A DNA stretch of 64,000 nucleotides from Eustoma russellianum (lineage: Eukaryota > Streptophyta > Magnoliopsida > Gentianales > Gentianaceae), in assembly GCA_036186865.1 (NCBI GenBank), contig AP025040.1, positions 37,703,977 through 37,767,976 of the forward strand, in the 5' to 3' direction. The stretch's first letter is position 1. Each line of letters starts with the position of its first letter. A model generated the notes under the pieces. That model saw nothing but the letters and a program-made list of their open reading frames with translations, searched no databases and was not told the origin of the DNA. The translations under genes were made by a program, and so were the position numbers. Below are positions 1 to 10,282 of the stretch, piece after piece.

Positions 1-600
1 GATATATTATACTTCAATGTGTTAGCTTTCATTAGCCGCAAGAATCACTAAATTCTAAGGAGTTTAGCATATTCAAATCGTCTTCACAAAATTGTTGCTA
101 CATTCTGTGAACAATTCTGACCAGTGTGCAAAACTTGTTCAATTTGAATAGGTTATCCTGCGAATCTTGAAGTGAGCCTTATATCAAATTAAACTAGACA
201 TCATAAGGTTTAATTTGACATAAGATTCATCAAAATAGCACGGGTAGATTTTGAGATATCATCGTTTGAAGTTAAGCTAACATTCTGCCTGAAACTGCCA
301 GAATTGCACACTTTACTTTTCTTGCTTATTTGAACGTGCAAACTTGCTTGGAATTGACTGAAATTTTTATGACATACTATAAACATTCTAAACTTGATCT
401 CTGCCAAGTTTGAGAGCTTGCACAGGTGTATAAGTGGTTCAACCAAAGCACTCAAAACAGTGAACTGTTTCTGGAAATTCCAGAATCTGAGGCTAAAGAG
501 GCAAAGGGGTCTTCAAACAAGTTTTTGAAGGTAATTGTAGTGTAATTTCCGCTAACCCACTATTCACCCCCCCCTCTAGTGGTGCTATACAGGTCCAACA
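1..600 (+). repeat. E1 5' LTR, 3'-terminal part
   Basis: These are the last 600 bases of a 2752-bp LTR, ending in CAGGTCCAACA just before the primer-binding site. They match 8628-9227 in length, with one visible mismatch near position 324. The outer part of this LTR is outside the window. Confidence 0.95.
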
Positions 601-602
601 AG

Positions 603-620
603 TGGTATCAGAGCCAGGTT
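603..620 (+). other. E1 primer-binding site (initiator tRNA-Met)
   Basis: TGGTATCAGAGCCAGGTT is complementary to the 3' end of plant initiator tRNA-Met over 18 nt and lies two bases after the 5' LTR. It primes minus-strand cDNA synthesis. Confidence 0.95.
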
Positions 621-787
621 GAGCACCATATTCTTATTTGAGCTGAAAAACAGTTTACACTCCAAGTTGCAAAGTTGCTGGAAATTTTCTGGTTGTCTTA
701 TATTCTTCATATTTGGTATCTACAACAAGGTGACACTTTCTTTCCTTCTTATAAGTGTTTTAAACGTTTTCTCACACACTAAGAAGC

Positions 788-2917
788 ATGTCTAAGTCAC
801 ACATGAAAATAGAATTAGAAGGCATGTCCACACAAAGACCACCTCTTTTTGATGGAGAAAACTTTAGTCATTGGAAACTTAGGATGAAATTGTTCTTAAT
901 GGCTATTGACATAGACTTGTGGTCCATTATTGAAGATGGACCTTATGTGCCTACTAAGCATGTTATAATTGATGGCTTATCACAAGAAGTTGAGAAATAT
1001 AGAAAAGATTGGAGTGATGAAGATAAAAAGAAAATGAGTCTTAATGCTAAAGCAATGCAATTATTGTTGAATGGTTTAAGTAGGAGTGAATCTGCCTATG
1101 TCTCTTCATGTTTAAGTGCAAAGGATATGTGGAAATGTCTTGAAATGAAGCATGAAGGAACTAATCAAGTAAAGGAATCAAAGATTAACATGTTAATGAC
1201 TACACTTGAAACATTTCATTTACTGCCTAATGAATCAATTGTTGATATGGATTTAAGGCTTACAAACTTATACAACTCACTTGAATCCCTTGGTAAAACG
1301 TTTTTGATGAAAGAAAAAGTGCAAAAAGTTTTGAGAAGTTTGCCAATTGAATGGGATGCCAAAGTTAGTGCCATTGAAGAAAGCAAAGATCTTTCTCAAA
1401 TAAAACTTGATGAATTGATAGGTTCTTTAAAAGTTTATGAAAACAAGTTGAATATAAGAAAGGCTGAAACTAGTAACAAGTCTAAATCACTTGCATTTGT
1501 AACAAATGAACCCGAATCATCTAATCAAGCCGAGTATGAAAGTGATGATGAAAGTGATGAAGAAGACATAATGTTGTTAGCTAGGCGTTTAAGGAAGTTT
1601 TTCAAGAAAAGACCAACTAAAAGACAAGCAAAATCAGCTGCCCCTATCAATGTGAAATCTAACAAACAAGATGGTAAATGGTATGATAAAGAACTTAAGT
1701 GTTATGAATGTGGCAAACAAGGACACATCTCATATGATTGTCCAAACAAGAACAAAAACCGTGACATGGATGAAAAGACAAGGACACAAACTAGAGTAGA
1801 ACCTAAGCAAAGGAGGAAGAAAGCTCTTAAGGCAAGCACTTGGGATGACACATCTTCATCCGAATCCGAGGAGGAACCTGAAGTTGCACAAACATGTTTG
1901 GCTTCAAAGTCTACAAATGAGGTAACATTCGATTCTGACTCTGAATGTGATTTTACTCAAGATGAATTGTTGGATGAATTAGAAAAGTTGCATGATAGAT
2001 ATAAGAAGCTATCCAAGGAGAAGAAAAGAATAGTTGAGGAGAAGAACAAGTTGGAGACGTCTAACTTGAATCTAACTTCTCAACTAGAAGTTCTTCAACT
2101 TGAATCATCTAACACTATTAGTTCAATGCAAAATCAGATTAAGGAACTTAAGAACAAACATGAAAATGTGCAATGTGTGCAATGTGTTGATTACAACGTT
2201 TTAAAGTCTAAATTACATGAAATACAAACTGAATTTGAATCATTAAAAGCATGCAACCTAGACTTGAACAAATCTTTAGAACAATTTAAGAATGGTTCCA
2301 ACATGTTAGATACTCTTATTGCATCTCAAAAGCATGGAAATGACAAACAAGGTCTTGGATATGTTAAAGAAGCTGAATACACACCTAAGGAAACAACATT
2401 TGTATCATCTTCAACCAACATGAAATATAGGCCAAATGCATTTAGAAATGAACCTATTCTGCCCACACCACCTTCATCACAAAGATTGCAAAATGCATCA
2501 ACATATAGGAAGGTAAATACACCTAGAAACCATGCTTACATGTATACAAGAATGCCTAAACAAAGTAGTATGCAATCTGCTCAAGTTATGCCTTATATGC
2601 AACAACATGCTAATGTGAAGAACATGACATACTCTCGGCCTAAATCAGTTTACAACACACGGCCTAGACACACACAACATCTTGCTTATACACGGCCTAA
2701 ATTCAATGCTTATACACGGCCAAGATATAACTCATATACATGGCAACATTCAAATGCATATAGAACTTACAATGCTTATTCAACTAGACAAAAATGTGCA
2801 GCCCCTTTTCCATCATATTCTATGTATCAAAATCCACTATTTGTTCAACATGATTTTAACATTTCAAAATCAAGAAAGGTTGTTCAAGTTTGGGTACCTA
2901 AAGGTACACTAACATGA
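788..2917 (+). CDS. gag: E1 Gag (copia-type capsid/nucleocapsid), 709 aa
   Basis: Gag forms the cytoplasmic virus-like particle and packages element RNA. The N-terminal ~240 residues are a plant copia capsid domain (UBN2/DUF4219 type; start MSKSHMKIELEG, then RPPLFDGENFSHWK). A CCHC zinc knuckle, CYECGKQGHISYDC, lies at residues 305-318. After it come a Ser/Glu-rich stretch, a predicted coiled coil at about residues 390-500, and a Tyr/Arg/Asn-rich tail with repeated YTRP-like units. The ATG is the first after the leader and matches the start of the E2 copy exactly. The frame stops at TGA 2915-2917, before the protease, and pol lies in another frame; see the finding on a possible 92-nt intron. 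A short related copy is fused to pol in E2. Identification as copia Gag is secure; the tail's function is unknown. Confidence 0.95.
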   Translation: MSKSHMKIELEGMSTQRPPLFDGENFSHWKLRMKLFLMAIDIDLWSIIEDGPYVPTKHVIIDGLSQEVEKYRKDWSDEDKKKMSLNAKAMQLLLNGLSRSESAYVSSCLSAKDMWKCLEMKHEGTNQVKESKINMLMTTLETFHLLPNESIVDMDLRLTNLYNSLESLGKTFLMKEKVQKVLRSLPIEWDAKVSAIEESKDLSQIKLDELIGSLKVYENKLNIRKAETSNKSKSLAFVTNEPESSNQAEYESDDESDEEDIMLLARRLRKFFKKRPTKRQAKSAAPINVKSNKQDGKWYDKELKCYECGKQGHISYDCPNKNKNRDMDEKTRTQTRVEPKQRRKKALKASTWDDTSSSESEEEPEVAQTCLASKSTNEVTFDSDSECDFTQDELLDELEKLHDRYKKLSKEKKRIVEEKNKLETSNLNLTSQLEVLQLESSNTISSMQNQIKELKNKHENVQCVQCVDYNVLKSKLHEIQTEFESLKACNLDLNKSLEQFKNGSNMLDTLIASQKHGNDKQGLGYVKEAEYTPKETTFVSSSTNMKYRPNAFRNEPILPTPPSSQRLQNASTYRKVNTPRNHAYMYTRMPKQSSMQSAQVMPYMQQHANVKNMTYSRPKSVYNTRPRHTQHLAYTRPKFNAYTRPRYNSYTWQHSNAYRTYNAYSTRQKCAAPFPSYSMYQNPLFVQHDFNISKSRKVVQVWVPKGTLT

Positions 2918-2985
2918 ACTTAACTTGTCTAACCTTGAAAGGACCCAAAATCAAAGGGTACCTAAGTTGTTATTTACATTTGTAG

Positions 2986-5900
2986 GTACATAACATCAAA
3001 GAAAGACAAGTTGCTGGTTATAACAACAAAGAAGATGAAAAGAACAAAACCAATTGGATAGTTGATAGTGGTTGCTCAAGACATATGACGGGCAACAAAA
3101 ATTTGTTTAGCACACTTAAGAACGTTGCAAAAGGTGGCAAAGTTACCTTTGGAGACAACAACCAAGGCCAAATAATTGGCAAAGGCAAGGTTGGTGATCC
3201 AAACAAGTTTGAGATCAAAAACGTTCTACTTGTAAGTAACTTAACCTTTGAGCTTTTAAGTGTTTCTCAACTATGTGACAACAACTTGAATGTTCTCTTC
3301 TCCTCCACCTCTTGTAAGATAATGGATAAAAACAATCAAGTTGTGTTAAAAGGAAAACGTGAAGGAAACATATATGTGCTTAACATGGATGATATGCTAA
3401 GTAGTAACACAAAATGTCTTGTTTCACATGAATCTGATCCCAATCTTTGGCATAGACGTTTAGGACACATAGGTATATCAACCTTAGAAAAACTACACGC
3501 TAAAAGTCTTGTTAAAGGATTGCCTAAACTTAACTTGAATGATTTTCAACTATGTGAATCTTGTATCAAAGGCAAACATGTTAGAGAATCCCTTAAGCCT
3601 AAAACCAAGGTCACAACGTCAAGAATACTAGAACTCTTGCATATAGACTTATTTGGTCCATGTAGAACAAGAAGCTTAGGTGGAAGTTATTATGTATGTG
3701 TAATAGTTGATGATTTCTCAAGATATACTTGGACATTGTTTCTTGCTTCAAAAGATGAAAGTGCATCATCTATAGCTAATCTAATTAGACAACTTGAAAA
3801 TGAACATGAATCACATGTTATTAAGATAAGGAGTGATAGAGGTGGTGAGTTTAAAGATAGTGTATTAATCAAATTCTGTAATGAAAAGGGTATAAAACAT
3901 GAATTCTCCCCACCAAGAACTCCTCAACTTAATGGTGTAGTTGAAAGAAAGAATAGGACTATTCAAGAAGTAGCAAGAACAATGATGGTAGAAAACAAAG
4001 TACCTAAATTCTTATGGGCTGAAGCAGTAAACACTTCAAGTTATATGATCAACAGACTATCAATAAGAAAGAAATTGAACAAAACACCATATGAAATCTT
4101 AAATGGACGACTCCCAAAGGTAAACTATCTAAAAGTCTTTGGTTGTAAATGCTTTGTATTGAACACAAAAGATAACTTAGATAAGTTTGATCCTAAGTCT
4201 GATGAACATATATTTGTGGGATATTCAATGAACTCTAAAGCATATAGATGTTATAATGCACAAACAAGAAAGATAGTTGAATCTATACATGTGAAGTTCA
4301 ATGAAAATGCATATCTCCAAACAAGTAATCAACATGAAATCTATGTACCAAATGATCAAATACTTCATGATGAAGATGAACTTATCCTACCACCTACAAA
4401 TGATCAAATTGAAACACCAAATCAAACTCTTGAAATGCATGAAGTTCAAACTCCCCCTACACAAGAACATAATGAAGAAAATGTGCCTAACCAATCTATT
4501 GAACATCATGAACCTATTGAAGATGCACAACCAAGTAATTGGTGGCAAATAAGAGATAAACAAAAGCATCCTCAAGAACTTATCATAGGAGATGTAAATC
4601 AAGGGGTTAGAACACGTAGGCAAATAGATCCTAATGAATATGATCAATGGCATGCACTTATATCCCAAATTGAACCTAAGAATGTGAATGATGCCTTAAA
4701 CGATGCATATTGGATAGATGCAATGCATGAAGAGTTAAACCAATTTGAAAGAAACAATGTGTGGGATTTAGTACCTAAACCCGAGGATAAATCAATCATT
4801 GGAACTAAATGGGTGTTTAGGAACAAAATGAATGAACAAGGGGTTGTAGTAAGAAATAAAGCAAGACTTGTAGCTCAAGGATATAATCAAGAAGAGGGTA
4901 TTGATTACGATGAAACATTTGCCCCCGTAGCAAGATTAGAATCCATACGCCTCTTATTAGCTTTTGCATGTTATAATAACATCAAATTATTCCAAATGGA
5001 TGTTAAGAGTGCATTCTTAAATGGCTATATCCAAGAAGAAGTTTTTGTTAAACAACCACCAGGCTTTGAAGATCCAAAGAACCCTAATCATGTATATAAA
5101 CTTAAGAAAGCCTTATATGGTTTGAAACAAGCCCCCCGTGCATGGTATGAAAGATTTGCCAACTTTTTACTAAGTAACAACTTTCAAAGAGGAACCATAG
5201 ATAGTACCTTATTCTTGAAAAAGAAAGACAAAGATTTGCTTGTAATACAAATATATGTAGATGACATAATCTTTGGTTCAACTAATCCTAACTTAGTAAA
5301 AGACTTTGAAGATTGTATGAAGTCTGAGTTTGAAATGTCTATGGTTGGTGAATTAAACTATTTCTTAGGCTTGCAAATAAAACAAACATCAAGTGGTATA
5401 CATATCAATCAAGCCAAATACATAAGAGATATGATAAAGAAATTCAACTTTGAAAACTTGAAACCATCTCCAACACCAATGTGTACTTCAACAAAATTAG
5501 ACAAAGATGAAAATGGTGTTGCATTTGATGAAAAACTATATAGGTCTATGATTGGTTCATTGCTATATCTAACTGCTAGTAGACCTGATATTATGTTTGC
5601 AGTATGTATGTGTGCAAGATTTCAAAGTATGCCTAAGTTGTCACACTTTAAAGCTGTAAAAAGAATATTTAGATATCTTCAACATACACCAACATTAGGC
5701 TTATGGTATGATAGACAATCTAGTCTAAGTCTACATGCATATTCAGATGCAGATTATGGTGGATGTAGAGTAGATAGAAAGAGCACTAGTGGAACATGTC
5801 AATTCCTAGGAAACTCACTAATATCTTGGTTTTCAAAGAAACAATCTAGTGTTGCACTTTCTACTACTGAAGCAGAATATATGGCTTTAAGTCTATGTTG

Positions 5901-6198
5901 TACTCAACTATTATGGATTAAACAACAACTTTCAGACTTTGAAATACAAGTAAATAATATCCCCATCTATTGTGATAGTACAAGTGCTATAAATTTGTCT
6001 AAAAACCCTGTACTACACTCTAAGGCAAAGCATATAGAAGTACGTTATCATTTTCTCCGTGATCATGTTAATCTTGGACATATACACATTGAACATGTTA
6101 GAACTGATCAACAAGTAGCTGACATATTCACTAAACCCCTTAATCAAGCTATCTTTGAGCATTTACGTGCAAGACTTGGATTAATTGCTCACACCTGA
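2986..6198 (+). CDS. pol: E1 Pol: protease, integrase, reverse transcriptase, RNase H
   Basis: The open frame runs from just after TAG 2983-2985 to TGA at 6198, about 1070 codons. The order is copia-type. The aspartic protease DSG is at residues 27-29 (DSGCSRHMTG). The GAG-pre-integrase motif HRRLGH starts near residue 156. The integrase catalytic triad is D221, D284 and E320, with the expected 35-residue D-E spacing. The reverse transcriptase YVDD is at 757-760, and the RNase H begins near D921 (SDADYGG). The first ATG in this frame is at 3085, inside the protease active-site motif and after the DSG, so a product starting there would lack the protease catalytic residue. Pol is therefore probably made as a Gag-Pol fusion. 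I see no internal stop or frameshift. No env-like frame follows. Confidence 0.95.
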   Translation, partial: VHNIKERQVAGYNNKEDEKNKTNWIVDSGCSRHMTGNKNLFSTLKNVAKGGKVTFGDNNQGQIIGKGKVGDPNKFEIKNVLLVSNLTFELLSVSQLCDNNLNVLFSSTSCKIMDKNNQVVLKGKREGNIYVLNMDDMLSSNTKCLVSHESDPNLWHRRLGHIGISTLEKLHAKSLVKGLPKLNLNDFQLCESCIKGKHVRESLKPKTKVTTSRILELLHIDLFGPCRTRSLGGSYYVCVIVDDFSRYTWTLFLASKDESASSIANLIRQLENEHESHVIKIRSDRGGEFKDSVLIKFCNEKGIKHEFSPPRTPQLNGVVERKNRTIQEVARTMMVENKVPKFLWAEAVNTSSYMINRLSIRKKLNKTPYEILNGRLPKVNYLKVFGCKCFVLNTKDNLDKFDPKSDEHIFVGYSMNSKAYRCYNAQTRKIVESIHVKFNENAYLQTSNQHEIYVPNDQILHDEDELILPPTNDQIETPNQTLEMHEVQTPPTQEHNEENVPNQSIEHHEPIEDAQPSNWWQIRDKQKHPQELIIGDVNQGVRTRRQIDPNEYDQWHALISQIEPKNVNDALNDAYWIDAMHEELNQFERNNVWDLVPKPEDKSIIGTKWVFRNKMNEQGVVVRNKARLVAQGYNQEEGIDYDETFAPVARLESIRLLLAFACYNNIKLFQMDVKSAFLNGYIQEEVFVKQPPGFEDPKNPNHVYKLKKALYGLKQAPRAWYERFANFLLSNNFQRGTIDSTLFLKKKDKDLLVIQIYVDDIIFGSTNPNLVKDFEDCMKSEFEMSMVGELNYFLGLQIKQTSSGIHINQAKYIRDMIKKFNFENLKPSPTPMCTSTKLDKDENGVAFDEKLYRSMIGSLLYLTASRPDIMFAVCMCARFQSMPKLSHFKAVKRIFRYLQHTPTLGLWYDRQSSLSLHAYSDADYGGCRVDRKSTSGTCQFLGNSLISWFSKKQSSVALSTTEAEYMALSLCCTQLLWIKQQLSDFEIQVNNIPIYCDSTSAINLSKNPVLHSKAKHIEVRYHFLRDHVNLGHIHIEHVRTDQQVADIFTKPLNQAIFEHLRARLGLIAHT

Positions 6199-6475
6199 CT
6201 ACTACACCGTGCACATAGTTCAGTCTTTTGCATAATTTACAAAATTAAGGGGGAGAGATATATGTATATCATGTTAAGGGGGAGATAACACATTAAGGGG
6301 GAGCAGCTTAACTTGATTTAAAGAGAAGCTTATACTTGATTTAGATGCTTAATATACACATATGTGGGGTAATTTTGGGCAGCTTAACTTGATTTAAAGA
6401 GAAGCTTATACTTGATTTAGATGCTTAATATACACATATGTGGGGTAATTTTGCAAATCATCAAAAGGGGGAGAT
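6199..6475 (+). other. E1 3' internal region with purine blocks and polypurine tract
   Basis: Non-coding. It holds three blocks of the form TTAAGGGGGAG (near 6245, 6273 and 6293) and the presumed functional polypurine tract AAAAGGGGGAGAT (6463-6475) directly before the 3' LTR. The polypurine tract primes plus-strand cDNA. Confidence 0.85.
6303..6453 (+). repeat. 76-bp tandem duplication before the E1 polypurine tract
   Basis: Two adjacent, essentially identical units (6303-6378 and 6379-6453), each starting GCAGCTTAACTTG and ending in TGTGGGGTAATTTTG. The corresponding stretch of E2 does not show this duplication. Confidence 0.93.
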
Positions 6476-9227
6476 TGTTGTGATATATCATGTTTGAATG
6501 ATTGCAAAATGCATATGTGAGCATGTAGATTGTTGTGATATATTGCAAAATGCATATGTGAGCATGTATGTGTGTATAACGTTTAAAGTATATGTGTGCA
6601 TGAGATTGAATTTATGAGCTAGAATTTATGAGTTAAATGTGAAATTGATTGAATGAATCAAGATTGAACAAGTTTGATTAAGATCATGAGATTGAACTTG
6701 GCCAATTCAATCACATGTCTAAATCAAGACATGTTCAAACTGATCTTAGATGATATATATGCCAATACATGTTAATTATATGATCTAACCAAGCCTTGAA
6801 GTCACATGACTTACAATATAAGGCAAATTGCTCGGTTTAGTATTCTATTGCAGGTTTTGGTTCATATCTTGAGCAAATGAACTCCAAATTGAGTCATTCA
6901 AAAGCCCACATGATCCTTATTCAATTTAGAATCTAATTGGCTGAGGAAAAGCATGCTTGACACGGATAAAAACTGACTTGACACGGTGGTGAAGCTTATT
7001 GATCTTTATAAGGGTTATCTTGGTAATTTCACCATTTGGACTTCTCATTCTTATTTGGTCTTCTTCCAACGGATTTATATGATCATATGACACATTTATA
7101 AGTCATGTCACATCATGGCAAAAATGAATCTGGAGCAGCACCATGTCTAGGTTCATCCTAGGACAAAATTCCTATTTTTGTGCTAAGGGGTATTCTGGTC
7201 TCTTCACTTGTCAATGGATCTTCTAACGTGTTATATATTGTTTATATGATGTTTATATGTGTTTATGTCACATATAGTACATGTCCTATATTTATGGAAA
7301 CGGGCAGCATGGGCAGCATGGTATCTCAATTGGAATTCTTGTGTTATGGTTATCACATCTATGGTTTTCTTGGAATTCTTGGCATTCTTCATATGGTATT
7401 CTATGCTACATGTTGAAGACATAAATGACTATATATTATATGTGTGCACACGGATATTGGCGCACAAATCATGTTCAAATTTTCAGCTTTTGAACAAGTC
7501 AAGGCAAGTTGAAACAAATCCTATTTTGATGCTGATTTCAAATGACTATTCTTGTATATGTTTTCAATGGCTATTTTGGCTCAAAAATGAAGAAAAATTT
7601 CGTATGCTATATGGTCAAGATTCAGGTTATAATGTGTGACAAAAACAAGTCCTACAATGTAGCAAATTTGAAGCAAAAGTCTCTCAACCAATGCCATGCA
7701 ACGGCTATATGATTGAAGACCAAGTCAAATTCAAAGGCTTAGCTGAATTCTCTCTATCTTTTGGCTACATTCCAACGGCCATTTGACATTCAAAATGAGG
7801 AGCCAAATTTGTTCAAAACACATGCCAATTCAGCTGCACACATGGCAAGTTATTTACACATGGACATTGCTGATTGGGAGCTGCCTCTTAAACGTTAAAA
7901 TGAAGCCATTTTCCACCTCAGCTCCAACGTCTATAATGGGATAAGATGAAGGATAAAAGTTCAGTTTGAAGACCAATTCAAAGCAACAAAAGATAAGTTT
8001 CATTTGGATAGCTAGAAAAGTGCTGAAATCTCTCCATTTCTCAACCATTCCAACGTCTACTTTGAGGAGCCTTTAGGCTGTCCTCTTGGCTATAAATAGC
8101 TTCAAAGGTGAAGAGTAAAGGTGCACCAACGAAAAACAAAAGAAAAGCAAGCAAGACATTCAGCTCTTTGTCTCCATTCTTCTCTTCTATTCTTCTATAT
8201 TGAAGAACACATTTGCAGCAAGCTTTATGATTGTATAGTTCTTCATTTCTTGTCATTTCAACACCTTTAAGTGACATATATTGTAAGGGAGAAGCTGGTG
8301 TATAAAGCTTACTCCTTAGAGGTGAGCAAAAGGTGCAAAGGTGCAAAGGTGAAACAAACTAGTTGCTGTTTGTTTTGGTGAAGTCTCTTGAAGAAGTTGG
8401 TGAAAAGCTTCTTCCTTTGGCTTTGTAAGGTGACTTTGGTGTTTGGTGTTTAGTGAAATCCAAGAGAAGGTGTCTCTTGGGACTGGAGTAGGTCACATTG
8501 ACCGAACCAGGATAATTCCTTGTGTTCTTTACTTATTTCCTGCACTTACTGTTTTCTGCCTGAGAATTACACTAACTTGGCACGCATAATTGAACAGGCA
8601 AACAGTCTTAGAATTGCATGAATTTTGGATATATTATACTTCAATGTGTTAGCTTTCATTAGCCGCAAGAATCACTAAATTCTAAGGAGTTTAGCATATT
8701 CAAATCGTCTTCACAAAATTGTTGCTACATTCTGTGAACAATTCTGACCAGTGTGCAAAACTTGTTCAATTTGAATAGGTTATCCTGCGAATCTTGAAGT
8801 GAGCCTTATATCAAATTAAACTAGACATCATAAGGTTTAATTTGACATAAGATTCATCAAAATAGCACGGGTAGATTTTGAGATATCATCGTTTGAAGTT
8901 AAGCTAACATTCTGCCTGAAACTGCCAGAATTGCACACTTTACTTTTCTTTCTTATTTGAACGTGCAAACTTGCTTGGAATTGACTGAAATTTTTATGAC
9001 ATACTATAAACATTCTAAACTTGATCTCTGCCAAGTTTGAGAGCTTGCACAGGTGTATAAGTGGTTCAACCAAAGCACTCAAAACAGTGAACTGTTTCTG
9101 GAAATTCCAGAATCTGAGGCTAAAGAGGCAAAGGGGTCTTCAAACAAGTTTTTGAAGGTAATTGTAGTGTAATTTCCGCTAACCCACTATTCACCCCCCC
9201 CTCTAGTGGTGCTATACAGGTCCAACA
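6476..9227 (+). repeat. E1 3' LTR, 2752 bp
   Basis: Starts TGTTGTGATATATC right after the polypurine tract and ends GGTCCAACA, so it has TG...CA ends. It is long for a copia LTR. U3 probably runs to about 8120, because a canonical TATA box lies at 8091. U3 contains several CCAACGG-type motifs resembling plant M-phase (MSA) elements. The open frames read inside this LTR are short and unsupported. Confidence 0.96.
8091..8098 (+). promoter_or_regulatory. TATA box of the E1 LTR promoter
   Basis: TATAAATA in the context GGCTATAAATAGC. The inverse copy is conserved in both E2 LTRs (CTATTTATAGCC near 33971 and 40351). Transcription would start some 30 bases downstream. Confidence 0.75.
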
Positions 9228-10282
9228 GATTTTCCTTGGAATCCACGGCCTTGACCTTGTTGTGGATGGAAAGGCGTCCTGGGCTGTGTTCTAGGAAAAC
9301 TCAAAGGATTAGTCCGAAAAGAAGGGTTAGAAGTTTTTACCTTCAATTGTCTTTCCACTTTCTCAGCAATGTGAACCATAGAAGCCAGATCAGAGTAAGG
9401 TGTAAGTTCCACCTTAAATGCAATCTCTTTGTTCAAACCAGCTAAAAATCTAGCCATTGTGGCTTCCTCAGCTTCTTCTATGTTAGCCCTGGTAAGCAGA
9501 TGTTCTAATTCTTTATAAAATTCATCAACAGATCTATTACCTTGAGAAAGTTGTTGCAATTTCTGGAAAATGCTTCTTTCATAGGAAGGGGATATGAATC
9601 TCTTCCTCATCTCTTGTTTCAGCTCGGACCAAGTAACAACAGGGGGCTGTCTTGTTCTTCTCCTGGTGTTCTTCAATTGTTCCCACCATAATAAAGCATA
9701 ATCTACAAATTCAAAAGTTGCATACCGCACTTTGGCCAATTCAGAATAATTAGTGCAAGAATACATATGATCTACCTTTGTTTCCCATTGCAGATATGTT
9801 TCAGGATCACTTTTCCCTTGGAAGGGGGGTATTGTCAATTTAGTAGTAATGAACTCTTCTTCAAGATGTTCATCTCTATCTGGCTGACGTTCATCATACC
9901 GTTCTTCCGGATAGTGTTCTTCATTGTACTCAAGGAGATATTCAAATCTCTCCTCAAAAGAAATGTTCCTACGACCACCATTACTACCTCGACCTCTACC
10001 TCTACCTCTAAGTGATGTGACTTTTCTACGTTCAACATGAGACTCATTACCATAAGAGGTGCCTTCTTGAAAAGGTATACTAGGTTCCTTTTGATCTGAG
10101 GTTGGCTTTTCTACTTTGCTTATCCTCTGTTTGTTATCCTCTATGTCACTTCTCATTAAACCAAACTGATTAACAAGGAAAGTGAGTGTTTGCTGTATAT
10201 TCTCTAGGGTAACAGGGACTGGGGATGGGACAGGAGTAGATGGGGACGGGGATGGTGCATTATCTTTCTGTTGGGGACCCAT
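9228..10282 (-). CDS. gag: E6 Gag N-terminal part, interrupted by E1
   Basis: A 351-codon open frame starting MGPQQKDNAPSPSPST, the same start as E4 gag. It covers the proline-rich N-terminus, a GRGRGRG basic patch and the retrotransposon capsid domain (YLQWETKVDHMYSCTNY, then ALLWWEQL and FYKELEHLL). The frame is cut by the E1 LTR before the CCHC knuckle would be reached. No stop or frameshift lies within the visible part. It is nearly identical in protein to the matching part of E4. The product would be a truncated capsid ending in a few residues read from the E1 LTR, so it is probably non-functional as it stands. Confidence 0.9.

Larger units (their letters stand above)
1..9227 (+). mobile_element. 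E1: Ty1/copia LTR retrotransposon, 5' truncated by window start
   Basis: A copia element with the order LTR, tRNA-Met primer site, gag, pol (protease-integrase-reverse transcriptase-RNase H), polypurine tract, LTR. The first 600 bases align without gaps to 8628-9227 with a single mismatch seen by eye, so these are the two LTRs of one very young insertion; most of the 5' LTR lies outside the window. The right end abuts E6 gag sequence at 9228, and GATTT (9228-9232) is the expected target-site copy, whose partner is outside the window. Gag features (zinc knuckle, acidic SSSESEEE stretch, long coiled coil) and the long LTRs resemble the SIRE/Maximus lineage; that assignment is tentative. Confidence 0.96.

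Noticed and set aside
210..455. 81-residue - strand frame repeated at 8837-9082
   Set aside because: It is repeated only because it lies in both LTRs; no domain, and antisense to LTR transcription.
603..620. tRNA-like sequence
   Set aside because: Only the 18-nt complement of the tRNA-Met 3' end is present at the primer sites; there is no cloverleaf.
6199..6475. Envelope-like gene after E1 pol, as in some SIRE elements
   Set aside because: Only 277 non-coding bases separate pol from the LTR.
7180..7639. Short frames (78-126 residues) in the E1 LTR U3
   Set aside because: They overlap each other, sit in the LTR promoter region and are not maintained as such in the E2 LTRs.
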